Shown here one piece after another: positions 35,009-44,297 of a stretch of DNA of 64,000 nt (positions within the stretch are counted from its first letter, which is position 1; every line of letters begins with the position of its first letter). The stretch comes from Mycobacteriales bacterium (GTDB lineage: Bacteria > Actinomycetota > Actinomycetes > DATLTS01): the NCBI GenBank assembly GCA_035533475.1, contig DATLTS010000041.1:189070-253069 (forward strand), in the 5' to 3' direction. The notes under the pieces were generated by a model, which had not been told where the DNA came from, did no database searches, and saw only the letters and a program-made list of their open reading frames with translations. Position numbers and translations under genes: made by a program.

Positions 35009-36382
35009 CTAGCCGAAGGCCACGATCAGTGCCGGGTCTTCGAGCATCCGGCCAAGATCGGCGAGGAACTCCGAGCCCAGCTTCCCGTCGACCAGCCGGT
35101 GATCGAAGGACAGCCCGAGTTGGGTCACCTGCCGGATCGCGATGGCACCGGCGTGCACCCAGGGGGTTGGCCGGATCGCGCCGACACAAAGGATCGCGGC
35201 TTCGCCCGGGTTGAGGATGGGGGTACCGGTGTCGACGCCGAAGACTCCTACGTTCGTGATGGTGATCGTGCCGCGCTGCATGTCGGCCGGCGTCGTCTTG
35301 CCTTCGCGCGCCGTCCGGGTCAGCGTGCCGAGTGCCACCGCGAGTTCCGGCAGGCTGAGGCGTCCGGCGTCCTTGACGTTCGGGACGAGCAACCCGCGCG
35401 GAGTCGCCGCAGCGATCCCGAGGTTCACGTAGTCCCGGACCACGATCTCCCCGGCCGCGGCGTCCCATGACGCGTTGATCATGGGATGTCGCCGGACGGC
35501 GACGAGCAGCGCCTTGGCCACGAGCAGCAGCGGGCTGATCTTCGTCTCGACGAAGTCCGGCAGCGCGCGCAATCGGTCGAGGAGCTCCATTCCGGCGGTG
35601 ACGTCGACCGTTAGGAACTCCGTGACGTGGGGCGCGGTGAAGGCGCTGGCCACCATCGCCTCGGCGGTCGCCTTGCGCACGCCGCGAATCGGGATCCGCT
35701 GCTCCCGCGAGGCCGGGTCGAACTGGGGGTCCGCGGGGCGTCCCGCGGAGCCAGGCGTCGCCGCCGCCTCGACGTCCGTCCGGGTGATCGAACCGGCCGG
35801 GCCGCTGCCGGTGAGCCCGCGCAGGTCGACGCCGAGGTCGCGGGCGAGCTTGCGTACCGGCGGCTTCGCGAGCACGGTCGCCGCGGCCCGTTCCGCCGCC
35901 AGCTCACCGACCGCTGCCGCCGAAACCCGGGCCGGCGGGATCGGAGCTGCGGTCGAGTCCTTACGCGCCCGGCGTTTCGCGCTCGTCTGCCGCGGCCCGT
36001 AGCCGACCAGGACGCTGGTCCGCCCGCCGGGCGCTGAGCCACCGATCAGGCCCGGCTCGACGGCCTGGTCATCGGCCGGCACGGCAATCTCGGGGACCAG
36101 CTCTTCCGGGCGGCCACCCGAGGCGGCGGGGCCGCCCGGGTCGACGTCGAAGCTGATCAGCGGCGAGCCGACGTCGACCGTGGCTCCCTCGGCATGATGC
36201 AGCTCAGTGACAACGCCGGCGAACGGACTCGGCACCTCGACCGCCGCCTTCGCGGTCTCCACCTCGACGATCGGCTGGTTGAGCTTCACTTCGTCGCCGG
36301 GCGCCACGAGCCACTTGAGGATCTCGCCCTCGGTGAGTCCCTCGCCGAGGTCCGGCAACGTGAACTGCTTGAAGGTCGGCAT
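35009..36382 (-). CDS. 2-oxoacid dehydrogenase E2 (dihydrolipoamide acyltransferase)
   Basis: Core of a branched-chain or pyruvate dehydrogenase complex. 457 residues: one lipoyl domain with Lys45 in VETAKAAVEVPSPF, a proline-rich linker, the peripheral-subunit-binding domain (PPVRKLARDLGVDLRGLTGSGPAGSITRTDV), and the catalytic domain ending in SFDHRLVDGKLGSEFLADL with active-site His and Asp. One lipoyl domain and the E1alpha/E1beta partners suit the BkdC/PdhC type. The two stop codons of this and the preceding plus-strand gene are adjacent. Confidence 0.93.
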   Translation of the reverse strand: MPTFKQFTLPDLGEGLTEGEILKWLVAPGDEVKLNQPIVEVETAKAAVEVPSPFAGVVTELHHAEGATVDVGSPLISFDVDPGGPAASGGRPEELVPEIAVPADDQAVEPGLIGGSAPGGRTSVLVGYGPRQTSAKRRARKDSTAAPIPPARVSAAAVGELAAERAAATVLAKPPVRKLARDLGVDLRGLTGSGPAGSITRTDVEAAATPGSAGRPADPQFDPASREQRIPIRGVRKATAEAMVASAFTAPHVTEFLTVDVTAGMELLDRLRALPDFVETKISPLLLVAKALLVAVRRHPMINASWDAAAGEIVVRDYVNLGIAAATPRGLLVPNVKDAGRLSLPELAVALGTLTRTAREGKTTPADMQRGTITITNVGVFGVDTGTPILNPGEAAILCVGAIRPTPWVHAGAIAIRQVTQLGLSFDHRLVDGKLGSEFLADLGRMLEDPALIVAFG

Positions 36383-36394
36383 CGGCGCGGCTCC

Positions 36395-37369
36395 TCAGTA
36401 CCCGAACGTGCGATCGACTGCGTCGAGTACCCGGTCGAGGTCAGGCAGGTACTCCTCCTCGAGCCGGCTCGGCGGGTAGGGCGTGTCGAACCCGCCGACC
36501 CGGAGGACCGGCGCCTCCAGGGAGTAGAAGCAGCGTTCGGTGACCCGGGCCGCGATCTCCGACCCGAGACCGAGGAACACCGGTGCCTCGTGGACGACGA
36601 CGCACCGGCCGGTTCGCCGGACGGAGCCGGTGACGGCTTCCCAGTCCAGCGGTGAGAGCGACCGCAGGTCGATGACCTCGAGCTCACGGCCTTCCGCGGC
36701 GGCCGCGGTGGCGGCTTCGAGGGCGGTCTTCACCATCGGCCCGTAGGCGAGCACGGTGACGTCGCGGCCGGGTCGAACCACCCGGGCCTGGTGCAGCGGA
36801 TCGGCGACGGCGGTCGGGTCGAGCTCGGCCTTCTCCCAGTACCGGCGCTTGGGCTCGAAGAAGATGATCGGGTCGTCCGAGGCGACCGCCTGCTGGATCA
36901 TGAAGTAGGCGTCGACCGGATTCGAACAGGCGACCACCTTGAGTCCAGCGGTGTGCGCGAAATATGCCTCCGGGCTTTCACTGTGGTGTTCCACCGCCCC
37001 GATCCCCCCGCCGAACGGGATCCGGATCGTCACCGGGAGACGAACGCCGCCGGCCGACCGGTAGTGCATCTTGGCCAGCTGGGAAACGATCTGGTCGTAG
37101 GCCGGGTAGACGAAGCCGTCGAACTGAATTTCGCAGACCGGTCGGTAGCCGCGCAGCGCCAGGCCGATGGCCGTGCCAACGATTCCGGACTCGGCGAGCG
37201 GGGTGTCGATGACCCGCTCCTCGCCGAAATCCTTCTGCAGCCCGTCGGTGACTCGGAAGACACCGCCTAGCTTGCCGACGTCCTCTCCCATGATGATTGC
37301 CTTCGGGTCGGCCTCCATGGCCTTGCGCAGGCCCTCATTGAGCGCTTTCGCGAGGGTGGTGGTGACCAT
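36395..37369 (-). CDS. 2-oxoacid dehydrogenase E1 beta subunit
   Basis: Beta chain of the thiamine-diphosphate-dependent E1 heterotetramer. 324 residues: MVTTTLAKALNEGLRKAMEADPKAIIMGEDVGKLGG, then TPLAESGIVGTAIGLALRG and QFDGFVYPAYDQIVSQ, and a C-terminal transketolase domain ending DRTFGY. The start ATG overlaps the E1alpha stop by 1 nt (TGATG). Twelve nt separate it from E2, so all three are one operon. Substrate (pyruvate or branched-chain 2-oxoacids) is not fixed by sequence. Confidence 0.94.
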   Translation of the reverse strand: MVTTTLAKALNEGLRKAMEADPKAIIMGEDVGKLGGVFRVTDGLQKDFGEERVIDTPLAESGIVGTAIGLALRGYRPVCEIQFDGFVYPAYDQIVSQLAKMHYRSAGGVRLPVTIRIPFGGGIGAVEHHSESPEAYFAHTAGLKVVACSNPVDAYFMIQQAVASDDPIIFFEPKRRYWEKAELDPTAVADPLHQARVVRPGRDVTVLAYGPMVKTALEAATAAAAEGRELEVIDLRSLSPLDWEAVTGSVRRTGRCVVVHEAPVFLGLGSEIAARVTERCFYSLEAPVLRVGGFDTPYPPSRLEEEYLPDLDRVLDAVDRTFGY

Positions 37370-38496
37370 CAGTGCGCCCTCTCGCCCGCGAAGGAGTCGA
37401 GGTAGCCCGCGAACTCGGCGCGCTCCTCGTCGATGAGTGACGACCCTTCCTGGTAGACGTTGTCGAAGATCGACAGGGGCGGCGGGTCGGCCATTTCCAG
37501 GCATCCACTGCGGAGCCGCGCTGCCAGGTCGACGGCTTCGGCCTCCACCGATTCAAAGAAAGCCGCATCAGCCTGCCCGGTCCGCGACAGGTTGGCCTTG
37601 ACCCGCTCGATCGGGTCCTTGAGTTTCCAGGTCTCAAGTTCGCTGGCCAGCCGGTAGCGGGTGGGGTCGTCGGAAGTGGTGTGCGCGCCCATCCGATAGG
37701 TGAACGCCTCGACCAGAGTGGGGCCAGAGCCCTCCCGAGCCCGCGCCAGGGCGGCGCGAGTGACCGCGAGAACGGCTAGCACGTCGTTGCCGTCGACCCG
37801 GACGCCGGGGAAGCCGAAGCCCCGAGCGCGCTGGTAGAGCGGGATCCGGCTCTGCCGTTCCAGCGGCTCGGAGATGGCCCACTGGTTGTTCTGGCAGAAG
37901 AACACGACGGGGGCATTGAACACGCTGGCCCAGATGAAAGCCTCGTTGACGTCACCCTGGCTCGAAGCCCCGTCCCCGAAGTACGCGATGACCGCGTCCT
38001 CGGCACCGTCGCGCTGGATCCCCATCGCGTAGCCGGTCGCGTGCAGCGTCTGCGATCCGATGACGATCGTGTAGAGGTGGAATCCACTACTCGCGGGGTC
38101 CCACCCGCCGTAGTTGACGCCGCGAAACAGTCCGAGCAGGTTCAGCGGGTCGACGCCGCGGCAAAACGCCACTCCGTGCTCGCGATAGGTAGGGAAGGCC
38201 ATGTCGCCATCGCGCATCGCCCGGCCGGATCCCACTTGCGCGGCCTCCTGGCCCAGCAGGCTGGCCCAGATCCCAAGCTCACCCTGGCGCTGCAATGCGG
38301 TGGCCTCGACGTCGATCCGGCGGACCAACGCGAGGTCCCGGTAGAGGCTGCGCAGGTCCGCGGCGTCGATCTCGAGGGAGTAGTCCGGATGGCTGACCCG
38401 CTCACCTTCGGGCGTCAGCAACTGGACCAACTCGGGTCCCTCAGACGGGGCCACGGCCGTCGCGGAACCCCCCGCCGCGGGTGGGCCGTCGGCCAT
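37369..38496 (-). CDS. 2-oxoacid dehydrogenase E1 alpha subunit
   Basis: Decarboxylates the 2-oxoacid using thiamine diphosphate. 375 residues from ATG 38496 with GAGGAG 7 nt upstream; earlier frame is unrelated low-complexity sequence. Motif for thiamine diphosphate: FGDGASSQGDVNEAFIWASVFNAPVVFFCQNNQWAIS. RRIDVEATALQRQGELG and YREHGVAFCRGVD are conserved E1alpha parts; MGAHTTSDDPTRYR is the phosphorylation-loop region. No E3 gene is in the window. Confidence 0.94.
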   Translation of the reverse strand: MADGPPAAGGSATAVAPSEGPELVQLLTPEGERVSHPDYSLEIDAADLRSLYRDLALVRRIDVEATALQRQGELGIWASLLGQEAAQVGSGRAMRDGDMAFPTYREHGVAFCRGVDPLNLLGLFRGVNYGGWDPASSGFHLYTIVIGSQTLHATGYAMGIQRDGAEDAVIAYFGDGASSQGDVNEAFIWASVFNAPVVFFCQNNQWAISEPLERQSRIPLYQRARGFGFPGVRVDGNDVLAVLAVTRAALARAREGSGPTLVEAFTYRMGAHTTSDDPTRYRLASELETWKLKDPIERVKANLSRTGQADAAFFESVEAEAVDLAARLRSGCLEMADPPPLSIFDNVYQEGSSLIDEERAEFAGYLDSFAGERAH

Positions 38497-38668
38497 GCTC
38501 GGCTCCTCTTCGTCACCGGGGGTCCCCCGGTCATGGGCGCCGGGATGCGCGCGGCCCACCGGGATCGCCGGTTGGCCACCCTCCGGCGGTGGTCCGCGGG
38601 GCACCCGATCGGGTCCCCCGGGCATCGTCGCAGATTCGGTCCCGATCCGCCGAGCGGACCCGGCGAGC

Positions 38669-39217
38669 TCAGTCCTCGCCGTCGTCCGCGTGGTCCTGAT
38701 GATGCCGGGCATGGGACGTTGGCCGCGCGGGGTGTCCCCGCGCGGCGGAGGGCCGGGTCCGGAGCCGGTGTACCAACCGGTCCGGGATCGCCCGGACGGC
38801 GGCTCGAGCCGCAGCCCGGCTCCACAAAACGTGCGGGGCTGCGGCGAGTTTCCCGCCCGGGAGCGCGATCGCCGCCACGGCCAAGCGCGGTGCAACCGCC
38901 GGCGCGGTGACCCTGGACGCGGTGACCCTGGACGCGGTGACCACCGCGGCCGGGGCCTTGGGCCGCCGGGGGACGAGAGCGCCGAGCCCGGCCGGCCCGC
39001 GGGCCGTGGCGCGGATCGCCGCCCGGTTCGGGACGACCACAACGCCATTGGGTACTCCGAACGACCCGGCAACGATCGGGGCCGAACCCGTGCTCGGGGC
39101 GCGAAGCTGCGCGAATCCGACCCCCACGACGGCAGCCAAGGCGCCGCCGGCGAGCAGAAGCAGGCCAGCGAGCACCGCCACTGGAGCGCTGGCGGCCCGG
39201 GCAAGGCGGCTCGTCAA
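38669..39217 (-). CDS. hypothetical secreted or membrane-anchored protein
   Basis: A 182-residue protein of unknown function. Residues 1-35 form a signal or anchor helix (APVAVLAGLLLLAGGALAAVVGVGFA), and the rest is basic, Ala/Arg/Val-rich with VTASRVTASRVTAPAV repeats and a His/Asp-rich end (HARHHQDHADDGED) that could bind metal. The TTG start at 39217 is supported by GGAGG 9 nt upstream. Sits between the GH63-like gene and the E1alpha gene on the same strand. Confidence 0.55.
   Translation of the reverse strand: MTSRLARAASAPVAVLAGLLLLAGGALAAVVGVGFAQLRAPSTGSAPIVAGSFGVPNGVVVVPNRAAIRATARGPAGLGALVPRRPKAPAAVVTASRVTASRVTAPAVAPRLAVAAIALPGGKLAAAPHVLWSRAAARAAVRAIPDRLVHRLRTRPSAARGHPARPTSHARHHQDHADDGED
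38904..38940 (-). repeat. 15-bp tandem repeat in the secreted unknown
   Basis: Two full copies and part of a third of GCGGTGACCCTGGAC, in frame, coding the VTASR repeats of the preceding entry. Confidence 0.75.
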
Positions 39218-39277
39218 CTCGGGACGTCCTCCGTTCGGACTACTCCGGCATAGTCCTCACGGACAGTATCGGACAGC

Positions 39278-41968
39278 CTACGTAGAGTGTAAAGGCCGGC
39301 TTTGCCCGGGCCCGGGTGGGGTGGCCAGCTTGCGGTCCAGGATGAGCGCCGCGACGAGGGCCGTCCAACCGGTCTGATGGGCCGCACCGAGACCGGCGCC
39401 GGTGTCCCCGTGGAAGTACTCGTGGAAGGGCAGCAGGTCGTGCCAGTCGGCGTCGGACTGGAACAGCTCGGTCGTCCCGAAAACCGGACGCCGACCCGCC
39501 TGGTCGTTACAGAAGATGCCGATCAGGCGGCGGGTGAGGTCCTCGGCCGCCACCGAGAGGGTCACGGTGCGCCCGGATCCGGTCGGCAACTCGACGGTGG
39601 CGCTGTCCGCGCTGTACAGGGCGAAGCGGCGCAGCGCGCGGATCAGCAGGTAGTTCAGCGGGAACCACACCGGTCCCCGCCAGTTCGAGTTCCCGCCGAA
39701 CAACCCGCTGCGGGATTCGGCGGGTTCGTAGTCGACGGTGGCGGTCAGGCCCTCGACGACCATCAACAGCGGATGGTCGCGGTGGTACGCGGACAACGCC
39801 CGCAGGCCATGATCGGAGAGGAACTCGCTCTCGTCGAACAACCGGGCCAGCAACCGGGCCAGCCGGTCCGGGTCGACCACGGCTAGCAACCGGCGGCCGC
39901 CCTGGGATCGCTCGCCGAACTGGGCCCCGGCGCACAGGTGCGCCTTATGGGTGAGAAACCAGTGCATCCGGGCGGCGAAGTCCGGGAGTGCCGCCAGGTG
40001 CTCGTCGTGAAGCGCGAGTACCGCGCATACCGGGATTAGCCCGACCATCGATCGCGCTCGCAGGGCCACCGACTCCCCGTCGGGGGTATGTAGAACGTCG
40101 TAGTAGAACCCGTCCTCCTCGTCCCACAGCCCGGCCTGGTCCAGCGCAGTGGCGATGTAGCAGTAATGCTCGAAGAATTTGGTGGCCACGTCGCTATAGG
40201 TCGGATCCTGGATCGCGAGTTCCAGGGCCATCTCGAGCATCTCGAGGCAGAACATCGCCATCCACGCGGTGCCGTCGCTCTGCTCGAGGTGCCCAGCCAC
40301 CGGCAGCATCGAGCGGTCGAAGGGGCCGATGTTGTCGAGACCGAGGAACCCGCCCTGGAACAAGTTGTTGCCCTCGACGTCCTTTCGGTTGACCCACCAA
40401 GTGAAGTTGATCATCAGCTTGTGGAACATCCGCTCGAGGAAGTCGTAGTCGCGACCGCCGTCGGTGTGGAATACCCGCAGCGCGGCCCATGCGTGCACCG
40501 GCGGGTTGACGTCGGAGAAGTTCCACTCATACGCAGGGAGCTGTCCGTCCGGATGCATGTACCACTCCCGGCAAAGCAACAGCAGCTGCTCCTTCGCCAG
40601 CGCCGGGTCTACATGCGCCGCGACGGTCGCGTGGAAGGCCAGGTCCCAGGCGGCGAACCAGGGGTACTCCCACGTGTCCGGCATGAGGATGATCTCGTGG
40701 GCGTTGACGTGCGGCCAGCCGTTGTTCCGCCCGTCGAGCCGACTCTGCGGCGGCGGGGCAGCTGACGGGTCACCGCTCAGCCATCTTTCGACGTCGTACG
40801 GGTAGAACTGCTTGCTCCAGAGCAGACCGGCGATCGCCTGCCGGACGATGAGTTCCTCGTCCGTGGACGCGTCCGCTGGAAGCAACCCGGCATAGAACTC
40901 GTCGGCTTCACGCCGTCGATCGGTTAGAACCTGGGCCCATCCGGCGCCGAGATCTGACGGCGCATCGTCGAGCGTGAGCCGAAGTCGGATCTCCCGGGTC
41001 TCCCCCGCGGCCAGCTCGAATCGGTACCACAGGGAGCCTTTGGTTCCGACCTGGTCGGGATTGACCGTCGAGGTCCCGGCGACCACGTGGTCGCCGATCC
41101 CGTCCTTGGGGTAGCGGGACCGGCCGGCATGGCCGTCGAGCAGCTCCGAGTTGGTCTCGTTGTCGCAGAGCAGCGGTGTGGGGTCACCGTCTCCGGCCAG
41201 GACCAGCCGGCCGAGCCGGTGGTGGTCCCCGACCAGGCGCGGTCCATCCCCCCGGAGCTCCGGTGGTGGGACCGTCGCCGGGCCCCAGGCCCAAGTGTTG
41301 CGGAACCACAGCGTGGGGAGCACGTCGAGTCGCGCTGGGTCGGGGCCGCGGTTGGTCACCGTGAGCCGAATGCAGTAGTCGGTCGGATCGGCCTTGGCGT
41401 AGTCGACGTCGACGACGAAATAGCGGTGCTCGTCGAAGACCCCGCTGTCGACCAGCTCCCATTCCGGATCGTCTCGGCCGAGCGAGGCGTTGACCGAGCG
41501 GAGCTCGTTATAGGGAAATGCCGCCTGCGGGTAGTGATAACGCCAGCGCATCCAGGAGTGGGTAGGTGTCGAGTCGAGAAACCACCAGTAATCCTTGACG
41601 TCCTCGCCGTGGTTGCCTTCCCCGTTGGTCAGCCCGAAGGCGCGTTCCTTGAGCTCGCGGTCGTTGCCGTTCCAGAAGGCGAACGAGAGGCAGAACGACT
41701 GATCGACGTCGCAGAGCCCGCCGAGCCCGTCCTCGTTCCATCGGTAGGCGCGCGACCTGGCGTGTTCGTAGGGGAAGTAGCTCCACGCGTCCCCGTCCGC
41801 GCTGTAGTCCTCGCGAACCGTGCCCCAGGCCCGTTCGGCAAGGTAGGGCCCCCACGCCCGCCAGGGCGCGGTCCCCGCGTCAGCCTCAGCTAACCGGCGG
41901 GATTCCGCGATCGGCTCGGATGCCCGTGCAGAACGGCGGCGCGGCGGCCCACCTTTGCCTTGGCCCAT
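39278..41968 (-). CDS. MGH1/GH63-like glycoside hydrolase
   Basis: An 896-residue cytosolic glycosidase; no signal peptide. It resembles the bacterial GH63/mannosylglycerate-hydrolase-like (MGH1) family, whose members hydrolyse alpha-glucosides or mannosyl/glucosyl-glycerate. Supporting stretches: WGTVREDYSADGDAWSYFPYEHARSRAYRWNEDGLGG at the N-terminus, WPHVNAHEIILMPDTWEYPWFAAWDLAFH with acid residues, WLSGDPSAAPP, and the (alpha/alpha)6 helical core ending LLPFHEYFHGDTGAGLGAAHQTGWTALVA. The true substrate is unknown. Confidence 0.85.
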   Translation of the reverse strand: MGQGKGGPPRRRSARASEPIAESRRLAEADAGTAPWRAWGPYLAERAWGTVREDYSADGDAWSYFPYEHARSRAYRWNEDGLGGLCDVDQSFCLSFAFWNGNDRELKERAFGLTNGEGNHGEDVKDYWWFLDSTPTHSWMRWRYHYPQAAFPYNELRSVNASLGRDDPEWELVDSGVFDEHRYFVVDVDYAKADPTDYCIRLTVTNRGPDPARLDVLPTLWFRNTWAWGPATVPPPELRGDGPRLVGDHHRLGRLVLAGDGDPTPLLCDNETNSELLDGHAGRSRYPKDGIGDHVVAGTSTVNPDQVGTKGSLWYRFELAAGETREIRLRLTLDDAPSDLGAGWAQVLTDRRREADEFYAGLLPADASTDEELIVRQAIAGLLWSKQFYPYDVERWLSGDPSAAPPPQSRLDGRNNGWPHVNAHEIILMPDTWEYPWFAAWDLAFHATVAAHVDPALAKEQLLLLCREWYMHPDGQLPAYEWNFSDVNPPVHAWAALRVFHTDGGRDYDFLERMFHKLMINFTWWVNRKDVEGNNLFQGGFLGLDNIGPFDRSMLPVAGHLEQSDGTAWMAMFCLEMLEMALELAIQDPTYSDVATKFFEHYCYIATALDQAGLWDEEDGFYYDVLHTPDGESVALRARSMVGLIPVCAVLALHDEHLAALPDFAARMHWFLTHKAHLCAGAQFGERSQGGRRLLAVVDPDRLARLLARLFDESEFLSDHGLRALSAYHRDHPLLMVVEGLTATVDYEPAESRSGLFGGNSNWRGPVWFPLNYLLIRALRRFALYSADSATVELPTGSGRTVTLSVAAEDLTRRLIGIFCNDQAGRRPVFGTTELFQSDADWHDLLPFHEYFHGDTGAGLGAAHQTGWTALVAALILDRKLATPPGPGQSRPLHST

Positions 41969-41978
41969 CCGTCGGCGC

Positions 41979-42881
41979 TCAGAAATGCCGCGGCACGTAG
42001 GCCGCGTGCAGCCCGAGGAGCAGAACGAGCACGAGCCCGAGATAGCCGGCGGCGACCGTAGCCCGCTGGCGGCCGGACAGCGCGTGGTAACTCTGTTCGG
42101 CGGGGGTGTTCCGGCGGCGCCAGCGCCGGTAGAGCTCGAAGCCGCCGAGCAGGAGCAGGATCGGGATGACCGGGCTCGGCCGGTAGATCTCGAAGCCGAG
42201 CAGCCCCAGCAGACCGGCCAGCCAAAGAGCCGGATGCAACGCTCCGGCGGCCCGGCCCCCGTCCAGGGGCAGCGCCGGCATGAGGTTGAACAGGTTGATG
42301 AAGAAGCCGGCGAATGCCAGGGCCCGGATCAAGGGGGATCCGGTGGCGTGCGCCCAGTACAGCAAAGCGAGCGAACAGAGCGCCCCGGCGAGCGGCCCGG
42401 CCAACGCGGTCTCCGCCTCCTCGTACACGCTGCGCGGACGCGACTTCATCGAGACAAAGGCGCCGAGGAAGGGCAGGAACACCGGCGCGCCGGCCTTGAT
42501 CCCACGCAGGCGGAGCGCCACCACGTGACCCATCTCGTGGACGAAGATCATGAGGACCAGGCCGACCGCGAACTGCCAGCCGAAAAGCGTCGCGTAGGCG
42601 GCGATCGAAATGAACATCGTGCCAACCACGACAAGCACCTTGAGCTTGATCAGGATGGCGCCGTACTTGACGATCGCGACCCCGGCGGCGGCCAGTGGGC
42701 CCAGGACCCGCTGGCCCCGGCGTCGGGGTGGCGTCGCAGCGGGCGGCTGTGGAGCGAGCCCGGGCGGGTCGGGGTAGGTCGGGTGGACCCCGGTCGGGGC
42801 GAGCCCGGGCACCGCGCGCTCCCACGGCGCTGGTGCCGGGGGCATGGGCATCTCGTCACTCACCCGTCCATCATCGGGCAT
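41979..42881 (-). CDS. site-2 protease family (M50) membrane protein
   Basis: Intramembrane zinc metalloprotease of about 300 residues with five or six membrane helices. The zinc site is HEMGHVVALRL (HExxH) and the second ligand motif is NLFNLMPALPLDGGR. The N-terminal about 60 residues are Pro-rich and probably cytoplasmic. Start ATG 42881 is tentative; GTG 42863 would remove six residues, and a TTG/GTG further up would add 12. Substrate unknown; relatives process membrane-bound regulators. Confidence 0.85.
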   Translation of the reverse strand: MPDDGRVSDEMPMPPAPAPWERAVPGLAPTGVHPTYPDPPGLAPQPPAATPPRRRGQRVLGPLAAAGVAIVKYGAILIKLKVLVVVGTMFISIAAYATLFGWQFAVGLVLMIFVHEMGHVVALRLRGIKAGAPVFLPFLGAFVSMKSRPRSVYEEAETALAGPLAGALCSLALLYWAHATGSPLIRALAFAGFFINLFNLMPALPLDGGRAAGALHPALWLAGLLGLLGFEIYRPSPVIPILLLLGGFELYRRWRRRNTPAEQSYHALSGRQRATVAAGYLGLVLVLLLGLHAAYVPRHF

Positions 42882-42923
42882 GCTCGTCGCAGCGCACTCC
42901 CGGACGTCGGTTTGCACGGCCGG

Positions 42924-44297
42924 TCAGCCGGATGGCGCCAGGTCGACGAACCGGCTGTAATGGCCCTGGAACGCCACGGTGATCTTGCCGGTCGGACCGT
43001 TGCGGTGCTTAGCGACGATCAGGTCACCCTCCCCGGCCCGCGGCGACTCCGGCTCGTAGAGCTCCTCCCGGTGCAGCAGGATGACGATGTCGGCGTCCAT
43101 CTCGATCGCCCCGGACTCCCGGAGGTCGGAGAGCTGCGGGCGCTTGTCCTGACGCTGCTCGGGGTTGCGGTTGAGCTGGCTGATCGCGACGACGGGCACC
43201 CCGAGTTCCTTCGCGAGCAGCTTGAGCGACCTAGACATCTCGGCCACCTCCTGCTGGCGGCTCTCGACCCGGCGGGCCGAGCTCATGAGTTGCATGTAGT
43301 CCACGACGACGAGCCGGAGGTCGTGTCGTTGCTTGAGCCGACGGGCCTTGGCCCTGATCTCCATCATGGTGAGGTTCGGGGAGTCGTCGATGAACAGCGG
43401 CGCCTCGGCCACCTCGCCCATTCGCCGGGCCAACCGGGTCCAGTCCTCGTCGCGCATCGTCCCTGAGCGCATGTTCTGCAGGGGCACGCGGGCCTCCGCC
43501 GACAGCAACCGCATCGTGATCTCACTGCGGCTCATCTCCAGCGAGAAGACCACCGAGGTCATGCCGTGCTTGATCGAAGCGCTGCGCGCGAAATCCAGGC
43601 CCAAGGTGCTCTTTCCGACCGCCGGGCGGGCGGCCACGATCACCATCTGCCCGGGGTGCAGGCCGTTCGTCAGATCGTCGAGATCGCGGAATCCGGTCGG
43701 CACGCCGACGAGCGCACCGCCGCGGCTGCCGATGGCCTCGATCTCGTTGAGCGTCTCCTGGAGAATGTCCTCGAGGCGCGCGTAGTCCTCGCTGGTCCGG
43801 CGCTCGGTGACGTCGTAGACCGCGGCCTGCGCCCGGTCGACGACGTCGTCGACCTCGCCGCCGGCGCCGCTCGCCGCGCCGTAGCCGAGCTGCACGATCC
43901 GGGTACCCGCCTCGATGAGCCGGCGCAGAACGGCCCGCTCGCTGACGATCCGCGCGTAGTACCCGGCGTTGGCCGCGGTCGGGACCGAGGACACCAGGGT
44001 GTGTAGGTACGGAGCGCCGCCGAGCCGGCCGAGTTCGCCGCGCCGGGTCAGCTCGTCGGCAACGGTCACCGGGTCCACGGGGACGCCCCGGCCGTACAGC
44101 TCGAGCACGGTGTCGTAGATGGTCTGGTGCGCTGGGCGGTAGAAGTCCCCTGGCCGAAGGGCCTCGACGACGTCGGCGATGGCGTCCTTGGACAGCATCA
44201 TCCCGCCGAGCACGCACTGTTCGGCGAGGATGTCCTGCGGCGGCTGCCGCTCGTACTCGGGGCCGGCGGTAACCGGGGCGATGTCAGCGACGCTCAC
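42924..44297 (-). CDS. dnaB: replicative DNA helicase DnaB
   Basis: Hexameric helicase of the replication fork. 457 residues: N-terminal DnaB domain (QDILAEQCVLGGMMLSKDAIADVVEAL), then the RecA-like ATPase with Walker A ARPAVGKST (near 228), Walker B LVVVDYMQLMSS and the C-terminal QLSDLRESGAIEMDADIV arginine-finger region. It is uninterrupted, without an intein, unlike some mycobacterial dnaB genes. GTG start. Near rplI-rpsR-ssb-rpsF as in mycobacteria. Confidence 0.97.
   Translation of the reverse strand: MSVADIAPVTAGPEYERQPPQDILAEQCVLGGMMLSKDAIADVVEALRPGDFYRPAHQTIYDTVLELYGRGVPVDPVTVADELTRRGELGRLGGAPYLHTLVSSVPTAANAGYYARIVSERAVLRRLIEAGTRIVQLGYGAASGAGGEVDDVVDRAQAAVYDVTERRTSEDYARLEDILQETLNEIEAIGSRGGALVGVPTGFRDLDDLTNGLHPGQMVIVAARPAVGKSTLGLDFARSASIKHGMTSVVFSLEMSRSEITMRLLSAEARVPLQNMRSGTMRDEDWTRLARRMGEVAEAPLFIDDSPNLTMMEIRAKARRLKQRHDLRLVVVDYMQLMSSARRVESRQQEVAEMSRSLKLLAKELGVPVVAISQLNRNPEQRQDKRPQLSDLRESGAIEMDADIVILLHREELYEPESPRAGEGDLIVAKHRNGPTGKITVAFQGHYSRFVDLAPSG

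Noticed and set aside
42924-44297. Intein in dnaB
   Set aside because: The 457-residue protein is continuous through all helicase motifs.
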